Shown one piece after another: positions 25,819-33,181 of a DNA stretch of 64,000 nucleotides. Position 1 is the first letter of the stretch. The number at the start of each line of letters is the position of its first letter. Both the position numbers and the translations under genes were made by a program. Origin of the DNA: Myxococcota bacterium. Its GTDB lineage: Bacteria; Myxococcota; XYA12-FULL-58-9; JALHOP01. The notes below the pieces were generated by a model that worked only from the letters and a program-made list of their open reading frames with translations, was not told the origin of the DNA and did not search any database. The DNA is taken from assembly GCA_022842935.1 (NCBI GenBank), contig JALHOP010000004.1:248001-312000 (forward strand). The letters are read 5' to 3'.

Positions 25819-26002
25819 TCGCGTGCGTCTGTGGGCGGGTCGCAGCGGCGCCGCGTGACGCACGAACGCTCGTTCGGGGCCGATTTCATGGGCGCTTTGC
25901 AGGTGGTGCGGCAAAGTCGCTGCGCCCCGGGGCTCATCGAGTGACGCGGCGCCTTGCGCTTTTGAGCAACCAGAGGGCGCGGCAGGTCGATCTTGCAGGA
26001 CC

Positions 26003-28186
26003 ATGAGCCTGCGTATCGAACGAACAGAAGCGTTGCAGCAGACGGGTAGTGCGAGCGGACAGGAGGTCATCGAGTCTCCTGCCCCCCGGCGTGAGTCGGG
26101 GATGCTCGACAGCTTGGCCCGGCCTCGGCCGTCTTTGGGCGAGCGCAATCTCCCCGCGAGCAGGCTCACTCTTGTCGAGCCTCGACCGAACCAACGTGTT
26201 GCGCCCGTGCGTCCAACAGGGCCGCTCGAGACGACGTCGGCCGAATATCGTCTCCCTGCATCGGTCGATCCGAGCGTGCTCGACGGGCGCGCAACAGAAA
26301 TATGGGCGCGGGTCTATCGACCGACCGACCTCAGCGGCGGGCCCTTTCCCGTGGTGATGATGCTCCACGGCAACCACGCCACCTGCGGCCGCGGGGCGAA
26401 CCCACGCATCGATGACAACACACAGTACACGACGACAGGGACCTGCCCAGCCGGCTACGAGGTCGTGCCCAATCACGAGGGTTACGCAGAGGCCGCTCGC
26501 GAGCTCGCATCGCATGGCTACGTCGTCGTGTCGGTCAACGCCAACCGCGGCATTACGGCGGGTGCCGGAGTTGCGGGCGATTCTGGACTAAACCTCGCCC
26601 GTGGCCGCCTGCTTCTGCGTCACCTCGAGCTCCTGTCGGAGTGGAATCGAAATGGTGGCACGCCTCCGTCGCTGGGCGTCGATCTCCAAGGCAGGCTCGA
26701 CTTCGCAAACGTTGGTCTCATGGGACACAGCCGCGGCGGGGAAGGGGCGCGGGCCGCCTACAACCTCTATCGCGATGCAGACAGTCCCTGGCCGGCTCGC
26801 ATCGGCTCTGACCTGCGCATCAAAGGTGTCTTCGAGATTGGTCCGGTTGACGGCCAAACCTCGCGGGTCCTCGACGCAACGGGCACGTCCTGGGCAGTGC
26901 TGCTCCCGATGTGCGACGGCGATGTCTCGAATCTTCAGGGCGTGCGCCCGTTCGATCGTATGATCGATGACGCGACCGAAGCGCCCGCCACCCCGAAAGC
27001 CACGTTTTCTGTGTGGGGCACGAATCACAACTTTTACAACAGTGAGTGGCAACGCAGCGACGCAGCGGGTTGTCGTAACCACGATGCCGTTTGGCTACGC
27101 GAGAATGGCGCAGCGCTGCAGCGGCAGGTCGGCAACACCGCCATGACGGACTTCTTCCGTGCGCACGTCGGGCGTCAAGCGGACCCGCAGCTTGGGCGGC
27201 TCTTCAACCCGGCTCACCCCTTGCCATCGGACCTCGCGGCCATCACCCCAATCGAGCGCGGCTTCGTCGACACGCCGAATGCCGCCGTGACGCGCGTCTT
27301 CGAGCGCTTCGATCAACCCGCAGGAACGAACACGTACGGGGCCGCGAACGAAGCCGCGAACGTCACGGTTGCGCACAAGCGTCTGAACGCGCACGACCGC
27401 AACTACGCAGGTGCCGAGCTGGCCTGGACACAAGCCGACGCCGGCGTGTTCTTCCAGAGCAACTGGGAAGCGCCTGGCAGTGGCAGAGACGTCCGAGACG
27501 CGAGGACCCTGACCTTTCGCGTTGCGCGGACGCCGGCGGCTGACAATCCAGCTTCAGTGCCGACCGATTTCTCGATCCAGCTTGTTCAGGCCGACGGTTC
27601 GCTCACGCGACCTGTCGCACTCCGCGATTACTTGTCGCTCGAGGGGCCTGCTATCGGACCGGGTGGACCCCATTCGATTCTTCAGACGGTGCGGATTCCG
27701 CTCGCGGATTTCGCGGGCGTCGACCTTAGCCGCGTCCGCGGGATTCGCTATACGTTCGATCGATCGCCTACTGGGTCTATCTACCTCGGCGACCTCAGCC
27801 TTTCGACCCGTGAGGCGCGCGACTTGGCAGGAGCCGCGACCCCGAACGCCTTCGTCCCGCCAGCAACGTTCGTGCAGCCGCCTCGCGGCGTCGGAGCCTC
27901 ACCCGTGAACAGAGCTCGCATCATTCGTAACGAGCCTGTGGTGGGCACGGCGCTTGCGCCGCCGAGCACCGAAATCGAGATCGAAAGTGACACGCCGTTC
28001 CAGCCGGGCGGCGCGCTCTACGTGTTGCGTGTTGGCGACCGCGAGTATCGCGAGAGCCGCTATCCCGACGACGGCAACCTCTCGCGCATCATCTTTCGCG
28101 TCGACGGCGGGCTCGGGTTTCGCGCGGAGCGCCTCGAGGTGACGACCGACGCAGGCGACGGAGCTCCGCGCTGGCTCGTTCAATAG
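26003..28186 (+). CDS. large alpha/beta hydrolase with C-terminal beta domain
   Basis: 727 residues from ATG 26003. Residues 1-90 are Pro/Arg/Ser-rich and probably disordered; there is no classical signal peptide. The hydrolase domain has VVMMLHGNHATCG (oxyanion strand) and VGLMGHSRGGEGARAA with nucleophile Ser243. CDGDVSNLQG probably holds the Asp, and GTNHNFYNSEWQ the His. This is the chlorophyllase/dienelactone-hydrolase-like family that includes secreted esterases. From about residue 450 a second domain with beta-strand character follows (GVFFQSNWEAPGSGRDV, VRGIRYTFDRSPTGSIYLGDLS), resembling a carbohydrate- or surface-binding domain. It stands alone, before the tRNA gene. Substrate unknown; export route unclear. 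Confidence 0.88.
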   Translation: MSLRIERTEALQQTGSASGQEVIESPAPRRESGMLDSLARPRPSLGERNLPASRLTLVEPRPNQRVAPVRPTGPLETTSAEYRLPASVDPSVLDGRATEIWARVYRPTDLSGGPFPVVMMLHGNHATCGRGANPRIDDNTQYTTTGTCPAGYEVVPNHEGYAEAARELASHGYVVVSVNANRGITAGAGVAGDSGLNLARGRLLLRHLELLSEWNRNGGTPPSLGVDLQGRLDFANVGLMGHSRGGEGARAAYNLYRDADSPWPARIGSDLRIKGVFEIGPVDGQTSRVLDATGTSWAVLLPMCDGDVSNLQGVRPFDRMIDDATEAPATPKATFSVWGTNHNFYNSEWQRSDAAGCRNHDAVWLRENGAALQRQVGNTAMTDFFRAHVGRQADPQLGRLFNPAHPLPSDLAAITPIERGFVDTPNAAVTRVFERFDQPAGTNTYGAANEAANVTVAHKRLNAHDRNYAGAELAWTQADAGVFFQSNWEAPGSGRDVRDARTLTFRVARTPAADNPASVPTDFSIQLVQADGSLTRPVALRDYLSLEGPAIGPGGPHSILQTVRIPLADFAGVDLSRVRGIRYTFDRSPTGSIYLGDLSLSTREARDLAGAATPNAFVPPATFVQPPRGVGASPVNRARIIRNEPVVGTALAPPSTEIEIESDTPFQPGGALYVLRVGDREYRESRYPDDGNLSRIIFRVDGGLGFRAERLEVTTDAGDGAPRWLVQ

Positions 28187-28226
28187 CGGATGACGCCCGA
28201 CGGCGTACGCGAAAAGCGTCGCGCGC

Positions 28227-28255
28227 TTGACCGCGCGCGCAGCCGCCTCTACACC
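28227..28255 (+). promoter_or_regulatory. promoter of the tRNA-Arg gene
   Basis: TTGACC at 28227-28232 and TACACC at 28250-28255 are separated by exactly 17 bases. The likely start point falls a few bases before the tRNA at 28269. The -35 matches consensus in five of six bases; the -10 is weaker. Position just upstream of a tRNA supports the call. Confidence 0.65.
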
Positions 28256-28268
28256 GTCCCAAGCGTGT

Positions 28269-28347
28269 GCCCCCGTAGCTCAGATGGATAGAGCTGGGGT
28301 TTCCTAAACCCTGTAAGCCACAGGTTCGATTCCTGTCGGGGGCACCA
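28269..28347 (+). tRNA. tRNA-Arg (anticodon CCU)
   Basis: Acceptor arms GCCCCCG (28269-28275) and CGGGGGC (28337-28343) pair fully, with discriminator A and an encoded CCA (28345-28347). The D stem is GCTC/GAGC. The anticodon stem GGGGT/ACCCT encloses loop TTCCTAA, which gives anticodon CCT. The T arm is ACAGG-TTCGATT-CCTGT. The variable loop is seven bases, slightly long. It reads AGG codons. The gene is intact and no integrated element follows it. Confidence 0.97.
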
Positions 28348-28445
28348 GCCGACCCCGGCGCTGATACGGAGCGCTGGCGCTTCGATGTGGGGTTTGGCGT
28401 GTTACGGGGGTGGGGGGCTTCGGTTGGTAGCCCGGGGTTCGGCTG

Positions 28446-28552
28446 GTGCCCTGGGGGCACTGTACTTCGCCTACGCCTGCGGCTTCGGCTAGCGCGTCTC
28501 GCCATGCGGCGAGACTCAGGGGCTCCCGCCCCTGGCCCCGCGCGAGAGCGCG
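28446..28552. repeat. run of four adjacent perfect hairpins between tRNA-Arg and a convergent gene
   Basis: Four inverted repeats follow one another: GTGCCC-TGG-GGGCAC (28446-28460), GTCTCGCC-ATGC-GGCGAGAC (28496-28515), CAGGGGC-TCCC-GCCCCTG (28517-28534) and CGCGC-GAGA-GCGCG (28539-28552, a GNRA-type loop). The last three are separated by one and four bases. A further GGGG/CCCC pair surrounds the stop of the gene at 28571. A weaker hairpin CCGGCGCT/AGCGCTGG lies at 28355-28377. There is no T-tract and no gene in 28348-28570. This could be a bidirectional transcription end or a structured RNA. Confidence 0.55.
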
Positions 28553-28570
28553 CAAGTTGGGTTCTTGGGG

Positions 28571-29506
28571 CTACGACCCCTTGGGAACGCCATAGAGAAC
28601 GTAGTCGGCGTAGCCTCGCGCGCCTCCGCTATAGTGGTTCCAGTCGTACTTCTTTTCCTGCGCGTAGCTCATGCCCGTGTAGAGGTTGAGCGCGGGGTTC
28701 TGACGAATGGCCGAGAAGGTGAGGCCGCGAAACTCGCTGGGGCGCAGGCGGATCATTTCGTCCAGGGCGATGGGTCGGACCTGCACCAAGCCGCACGCGC
28801 CTGCGGAGTGAGCCGCCCAGTACTGGCCGCCGTACGACTCGAGATCCATGACACGATAGATTTTCTCGACCGACACACCGGTGCGCTCGCTCACGAACTG
28901 GACCAGCTCGGTATACGCGCTGCGCAGCACGCGGACTGGCGTGCCTGGCGGAAACTGCTCCATGATCTCGCGCCCCACGATATCGAGCTCGTTGATGAGC
29001 TCGGGGCCGTAGAGAGGCTGCAGGCGCGCGTAGATGCCGATGGGGCGAACGATGGCGCGCTCCATTTTCGGGTCGAGGATGCCGCGGCGCTCGATGCCCT
29101 CGTCTTGCTGCACTTGCTTGAGCTTCTCGTGAATGTTGCCCGCGAAGCCGCGGCCGAGCTCGATGTCCTCGGCAGTGCGTGAGTCGACCGCGCCGATACG
29201 GGGTAGCTCGTAGCCGCGCTCGCGGTAAATGTCTTGAACGACCTTTGGCAACACGTAGTCATCGACGGAGTAGGGGATGGAGCGGGGCGGACGTGCGGCG
29301 GTGCGCCGCCCTGGTGTGTCCGCTTTAGAAGACGGCTTCGGCGCGCTCGCTTTGGACTTCGCGGTGCCCTGGCGAATGACCTTGCCCGTCTTGGCGCTCA
29401 CGACGGTTGGGGTTGGCTTTGCGGGTGGGCTCTCGGCCGGCGATTCGTTGCCGGCCGCGAGAAAGACGATTGCTAGAGCTGCACCCGTAAGACCACTCAA
29501 GACCAC
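28571..29506 (-). CDS. lytic transglycosylase (SLT-domain) with N-terminal membrane anchor
   Basis: 311 residues from GTG 29506. VVLSGLTGAALAIVFLAAG is a signal peptide or signal anchor; residues 20-90 are Pro/Ala/Lys-rich. The C-terminal catalytic domain contains VMDLESYGGQYWA with catalytic Glu223, HSAGACGLVQVRPIALDEM (the SxxGxxQ-type motif) and ALNLYTGMSYAQEKKYDWNHYSGGARGYADYVL, typical of SLT/lysozyme-like lytic transglycosylases. It cleaves peptidoglycan glycan strands in the periplasm. It ends facing the tRNA and the hairpin run, and its start diverges from the HU gene. Confidence 0.88.
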   Translation of the reverse strand: MVLSGLTGAALAIVFLAAGNESPAESPPAKPTPTVVSAKTGKVIRQGTAKSKASAPKPSSKADTPGRRTAARPPRSIPYSVDDYVLPKVVQDIYRERGYELPRIGAVDSRTAEDIELGRGFAGNIHEKLKQVQQDEGIERRGILDPKMERAIVRPIGIYARLQPLYGPELINELDIVGREIMEQFPPGTPVRVLRSAYTELVQFVSERTGVSVEKIYRVMDLESYGGQYWAAHSAGACGLVQVRPIALDEMIRLRPSEFRGLTFSAIRQNPALNLYTGMSYAQEKKYDWNHYSGGARGYADYVLYGVPKGS

Positions 29507-29595
29507 CCCTCGACCCGCGTAAAGTTCGTAGTTTCGCCCAACATACGCATTTACGCACGCCTCACGCTGGCACGCTCCTGGCGTCCACGATTTCC

Positions 29596-29625
29596 CTGAC
29601 CGGTCAGAAAAACTGCTGCTATACT
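29596..29625 (+). promoter_or_regulatory. HU promoter overlapped by a palindrome
   Basis: CTGACC (29596) and TATACT (29620-29625) are 18 bases apart, a fair sigma-70-type promoter for the HU gene at 29680. The -35 is embedded in the perfect 12-base palindrome CTGACCGGTCAG (29596-29607), which could be a repressor or autoregulatory site. The remaining leader is about 50 bases. Confidence 0.55.
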
Positions 29626-29679
29626 CGAGTGTTGGCTCCGCTTCGGGCGTCTCGGGACGGGCTCTGGAGTGTGCACGAC

Positions 29680-29979
29680 ATGAACAAGTCGGAGTTGGTG
29701 GACGAGATCGTCGCGAAGACCAACCTGCCGCGCAAGCGCGCGGAGGACGTGGTCAATTTGGTGTTCGACGAGATGACGGCGGCGCTCGCGCGCGGAGACC
29801 GCATCGAGATTCGCGGCTTCGGCAGCTTTGTGAGTAAGCACCGCCGGGCGCGAACCGGGAGAAATCCGCGCACGGGAGCGGCCATCCCAGTCGTCGAGAA
29901 GCGCTTGCCGTTCTTCAAGGTTGGCAAGGAGCTTCGTGAGCGGGTGAACGCGAAGACCGGTCAAAAGCCGCAGTCGTGA
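29680..29979 (+). CDS. HU/IHF-family DNA-binding protein
   Basis: 99 residues from ATG 29680. MNKSELVDEIVAKTNLPRKR and the helix EDVVNLVFDEMTAALARGD precede the beta arm GDRIEIRGFGSFVSKHRRAR, then TGRNPRTGAAIPV with the Arg-Asn-Pro at the arm tip, and LPFFKVGKELRERV. All the family features are present. It bends DNA as a dimer. The C-terminus is a few residues longer than the usual 90. It has its own promoter (29596) and is followed by a hairpin shared with the convergent gene. Confidence 0.97.
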   Translation: MNKSELVDEIVAKTNLPRKRAEDVVNLVFDEMTAALARGDRIEIRGFGSFVSKHRRARTGRNPRTGAAIPVVEKRLPFFKVGKELRERVNAKTGQKPQS

Positions 29980-29982
29980 TAC

Positions 29983-30015
29983 GAGCGCCTTTAGCGGTCA
30001 GCCTAAAGTGCGCTC
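29983..30015. terminator. bidirectional terminator between HU gene and convergent beta-barrel gene
   Basis: GAGCGC-CTTTAG (29983-29994) pairs with CTAAAG-T-GCGCTC (30003-30015), a 12-pair stem with one bulged base and an eight-base loop. It begins a few bases after the HU stop and overlaps the stop of the minus-strand gene, as expected for a convergent pair. Confidence 0.7.
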
Positions 30016-30547
30016 AGAATACGTGTCCGAACGTAAGCAGCAGATCGATGGTGCTGTAGTTCGCCGGCCGCTCACCCGTCGTTCGCGCGAGCTCGAGCGC
30101 GCCTAAAACGCCGACCATCCAATTGGCGCTGAGAAAGTAGTCGGCGCCGGCGCCGGCGCGAAGGCCGACGCTGGTGAGGTTGGTGCCGAGGACGTCGTAG
30201 AGACGCCCGGCTGAGACTTCGAGCTGCACGTAGGGTGAGATCGGTAGCTCTCCCCCGATGACGCGATAGCGTCCGCCGACACGCAGTCGCAGCGGGATGG
30301 TGCCGGCGAGGCCTGCGGCGACGCTTGCGACGCCCGAGATCTGGGGGGTGAACACGTATTCGCCGATGCCATTGAGCATGAGGTAGCCGCTCGACATGCC
30401 GAGGTCAGAGCCGGTCTTGAACGACGGACCGACGCCGCCACCAACGACGATGTTGCCCGGCTCCATCGTGCGTGCGCTGGCCACGCCGGCGATCGAAACG
30501 CCGGCGCAGACGACGAGCACGAGGAGGACAATTGGCAGGCGATGCAT
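30014..30547 (-). CDS. outer-membrane beta-barrel protein, unknown role
   Basis: 177 residues from ATG 30547; an upstream ATG at 30568 is also in frame. MHRLPIVLLVLVVCAGVSIAGVASA is a signal peptide with an Ala-x-Ala cleavage site. The mature part alternates polar and hydrophobic residues (YVFTPQISGVASVAAGL, IPLRLRVGGRYRVIGG, SPYVQLEVSAGRLYD) and ends in Phe (LLLTFGHVF), as beta-barrel outer-membrane proteins do. Its start region overlaps head to head with the nucleotidyltransferase gene. Confidence 0.75.
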   Translation of the reverse strand: MHRLPIVLLVLVVCAGVSIAGVASARTMEPGNIVVGGGVGPSFKTGSDLGMSSGYLMLNGIGEYVFTPQISGVASVAAGLAGTIPLRLRVGGRYRVIGGELPISPYVQLEVSAGRLYDVLGTNLTSVGLRAGAGADYFLSANWMVGVLGALELARTTGERPANYSTIDLLLTFGHVF

Positions 30548-30566
30548 GATACTGGTCGCGCGTAAC

Positions 30567-31862
30567 ATGGCCCCACGATCCGGTCAAACGCGCGCAACCA
30601 AAGCGCGAGTCGCGACGGCGAAAACCGCGATGCAGAGACTCGAGCGCTGGATGCCTGCGGCCGTGCGAATGGTCATCGACACGCTCGCGAAGAACGGCGC
30701 GCGGGGGGTGCTCGTCGGGGGCGGCGTGCGCGATGCTTTTTTGGGTCGAGCGGCGCCCGATTGGGACGTGGCGACCGACGCGCCTCCTGACAGGGTTGCG
30801 AGCTTCTTTCGCCGCGTCGCGCGCACGGGTGAGCAGCACGGCACCATCATGGTGCTGACCGGCGACGTACCCGTCGAGGTCACGACCTTTCGCGGTGAAG
30901 GCCCCTATCTCGACGGTCGACGGCCGAGCCATGTCGTATTCCTGACCGAGCTCGAAGCCGACCTCGCGCGCCGCGACCTCACCATCAACGCGATGGCCTA
31001 CGACGTCATCGAGCGTCGCATCGTCGACCCGTTCGAGGGCATCGCCGATCTGCGGACGGCGCGGGTCCGTTGCGTGGGCAGGGCCGCCGAGCGCTTTGGA
31101 GAGGACGGTCTGCGCCCGTTGCGGGCGGCCCGATTCGCCGCGACGCTTGGCTTTGACGTGGACGCCGAGACAACCGAGGCGATGCGAAGCGCGCTTGCCA
31201 CGTTCGAGCGCGTGGCCTGGGAGCGCAAGCGCGTCGAGATGGAGAAGCTACTGGGGCAGGGTGTGCGGCTCGCGACGCCGGTCGCGCTGCTCGAGAGCTC
31301 AGGGATGCTCGGCATCATCGCTCCCGAGCTCGTTGGCGTCGCTGCCGACTGCGACAAGTTGCTCGGACTGCCGCGGGACCCTTGGTTGCGCTTCGCGGGG
31401 TGGGCGCACCTGCGCAGGGTCGACGCTGGCACCTCGGGCGCCATTGCGGCGCGCTGGCGTGCCTCGAAGCAAGACGGTCGACGGGTCGAGCAGGCAGTCG
31501 CCGCGCTCACGCATCTCGGTACGGCATCACCGCCACGGGGTGCCGACCTCCGCCGCTGGGTTGCAAATCATGGCTTTCCTGCCGCGAGCGATGCCGCCGA
31601 GGTTGCGCGGGTTCTGGCCTCGCCGCTCTACCAACGATTCCCAGCCGCGCTGCGGCGTTTGGCGGCGGCACGACCACCACTCGCCGTCGCCGATCTTGCC
31701 ATCAACGGTACGGACCTTGGTGGTCTCGGCTTTGCTGGGCCGGCCATCGGCGCGACCCTGAAAAAATTGCTGGGAGTGGTGCTCGAAAATCCTGGACACA
31801 ACGACCGCAGTACACTTCTCGCGGTCGCCAAAACGTTGTCCACAGCCCCCGACCCCACGTAA
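30567..31862 (+). CDS. class II tRNA nucleotidyltransferase / poly(A) polymerase family
   Basis: 431 residues from ATG 30567; ATG 30630 (MQRLERWMPAAV) is the main alternative. VLVGGGVRDAFLGRAAPDWDVATDAPPD has the GGxxRD loop and the DxD metal-binding aspartates of the head domain. VEVTTFRGEGPYLDGRRP, RDLTINAMAYDV and the neck motif GEDGLRPLRAARFAA are all characteristic. The enzyme adds CCA to tRNA 3' ends or poly(A) to RNA; telling the two apart needs structural comparison. No HD domain is present. A DnaA-box-like site lies inside the 3' end of the gene. Confidence 0.9.
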   Translation: MAPRSGQTRATKARVATAKTAMQRLERWMPAAVRMVIDTLAKNGARGVLVGGGVRDAFLGRAAPDWDVATDAPPDRVASFFRRVARTGEQHGTIMVLTGDVPVEVTTFRGEGPYLDGRRPSHVVFLTELEADLARRDLTINAMAYDVIERRIVDPFEGIADLRTARVRCVGRAAERFGEDGLRPLRAARFAATLGFDVDAETTEAMRSALATFERVAWERKRVEMEKLLGQGVRLATPVALLESSGMLGIIAPELVGVAADCDKLLGLPRDPWLRFAGWAHLRRVDAGTSGAIAARWRASKQDGRRVEQAVAALTHLGTASPPRGADLRRWVANHGFPAASDAAEVARVLASPLYQRFPAALRRLAAARPPLAVADLAINGTDLGGLGFAGPAIGATLKKLLGVVLENPGHNDRSTLLAVAKTLSTAPDPT

Positions 31863-32074
31863 ATCCGCGAAATTCGTATGTGACAACAGTGCGACTTTTG
31901 CCTTTTCTTGATCATCCTAACAACTCGCCACAAATCCTGATTGACTACATTTTTCAGGGCACTAGAAGAACTTTCGAGGCTCATAAAAGACCTCGACGAA
32001 AAGGTGTCATCTTGTGGGTGCTCGGGGATTTGCAGTTTCTGGGGTGTGGAAACCCTGTGAATAACTGTGGATGA
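31836..32074. other. AT-richer gap with DnaA-box-like sites
   Basis: The non-coding stretch 31863-32143 is the most AT-rich part of the window. TTGTCCACA (31836-31844, one mismatch), TGTGAATAA (32056-32064, an exact match to TTWTNCACA on the other strand) and TGTGGATGA (32066-32074, one mismatch) resemble DnaA boxes; TGTGGAAAC at 32045 is weaker. TTGACT near 31941 could be a -35 element. No gene is seen in it. A role in replication or DnaA titration is a hypothesis; no dnaA, dnaN or rpmH gene is nearby. Confidence 0.35.
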
Positions 32075-32143
32075 CCGAATGGCGTTGCGTGCTTCTCGCG
32101 CGCCGCGTTGACAGCAGGGATCCGCGACCACTACGGATCTCCC

Positions 32144-33160
32144 GTGGCGACAAGCATTTACCTCGACCATGCCGCGATTGCTCCGTTGCGGCCCGAAGCA
32201 GCCCGGGCGATCCGTGAGGCCGCAGCCCTCGGCGGCAACCCGTCGAGCCTTCACGCCATCGGTCGCGCGGCTCGCCAACTCATCGATGAGGCGGCCGATG
32301 TGATCCGCGATTTTACGAAGGCCGGAGGCGCGAGCGTCGCCTTCACCGGGAGCGGTGCCGAGGCGAACGTGCTCGGGGTGCTGGGTCTCGCGCGTGCGCA
32401 GCGCGCGGCCAACGGCCGGCGACGGATCCTCGTCGCTCCAGATGAGAGCCAAGAGGTCCAGGATGCGACTGCCCAGCTCGCCCGCGAAGGCTTCACGATT
32501 GAGTCGCTCGCCGAGGCCCTTTTGGGCGAAGACGTCGCGCTCATCGTCATGGCCCTCGACCAGGTCGGCAGCGGGCGCTTGAACGCGACCAGCCATGTCG
32601 CGCGTTGCGCCGAACGCATCGGCATTCCTCTTCATTGTGATGCGACCCGCGCCGCCGCGACGATGTCGGTCGACTTCCTGGGGAGCGGTGCGACGTCGCT
32701 CGCGCTGGCTTCCGAGACCCTGGGAGGTCCACAGGGGGCGGGCGCGCTCGTGACCTTGAAAGGGGCGGCCATGACCCCACTTTGGGAGGGCGGCGGCCAA
32801 GAGGGTGGGCTACGCAGCGGCTCGCAAGCGGTCCCTCTCATTGCTGGCTTTGCGGCGGCAGCGCGGGCCACTGCCTTGGCGACCATTCGACCCTTAGAGG
32901 CGAAAGCGCTCGACATGGTGTGGGCGGCGCTTGAAGCCGAGGTGCTCGGGGGGCCGCGCCGGCCAGGTGTTTCCTGCGCGGTGTTCGAGCCAGGGCGTGC
33001 CGACCAACTGGTCCGCCTCGCGGCCGACCGAGGCGTCATCCTGGGGCGCGTCGGTTGCGGGGTGCGTGCGTCGGCAGGTTGGAGCACCACCACCGAAGAG
33101 CTCGCGCGGGCCACGATCGCACTTGCCAGCTGCGCGCGAGATCTTCAGAAAGCCGCGTGA
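32144..33160 (+). CDS. NifS/IscS-like class V aminotransferase fold protein lacking the PLP lysine
   Basis: 338 residues from GTG 32144 (a TTG at 32108 is the longer option). IYLDHAAIAPLRPEA, GGNPSSLHAIGRAAR, VAFTGSGAEANVL and LWEGGGQEGGLRSGS align with the cysteine desulfurase family. At the place of the Schiff-base lysine (SxHKxxGPxG in IscS) the sequence is ASETLGGPQGAGAL, so His-Lys is replaced by Glu191-Thr192. The stacking His (vEHpsv in relatives) is also changed (APDESQEVQ), and DATQS has become DATRA. The loop carrying the persulfide Cys is much shortened, though a Cys remains in GRVGCGVRAS. The protein is probably not an active PLP desulfurase. It sits just before mnmA, the position of a dedicated sulfur donor in some bacteria. 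Confidence 0.9.
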   Translation: MATSIYLDHAAIAPLRPEAARAIREAAALGGNPSSLHAIGRAARQLIDEAADVIRDFTKAGGASVAFTGSGAEANVLGVLGLARAQRAANGRRRILVAPDESQEVQDATAQLAREGFTIESLAEALLGEDVALIVMALDQVGSGRLNATSHVARCAERIGIPLHCDATRAAATMSVDFLGSGATSLALASETLGGPQGAGALVTLKGAAMTPLWEGGGQEGGLRSGSQAVPLIAGFAAAARATALATIRPLEAKALDMVWAALEAEVLGGPRRPGVSCAVFEPGRADQLVRLAADRGVILGRVGCGVRASAGWSTTTEELARATIALASCARDLQKAA

Positions 33161-33181
33161 GTCCGTAGGGACGTCGTTCGC

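Noticed and set aside
28269-28570. tRNA-Arg as an integration site or retron-like element
   Set aside because: No integrase, reverse transcriptase or 3' tRNA repeat follows; only hairpins and the lytic transglycosylase gene.
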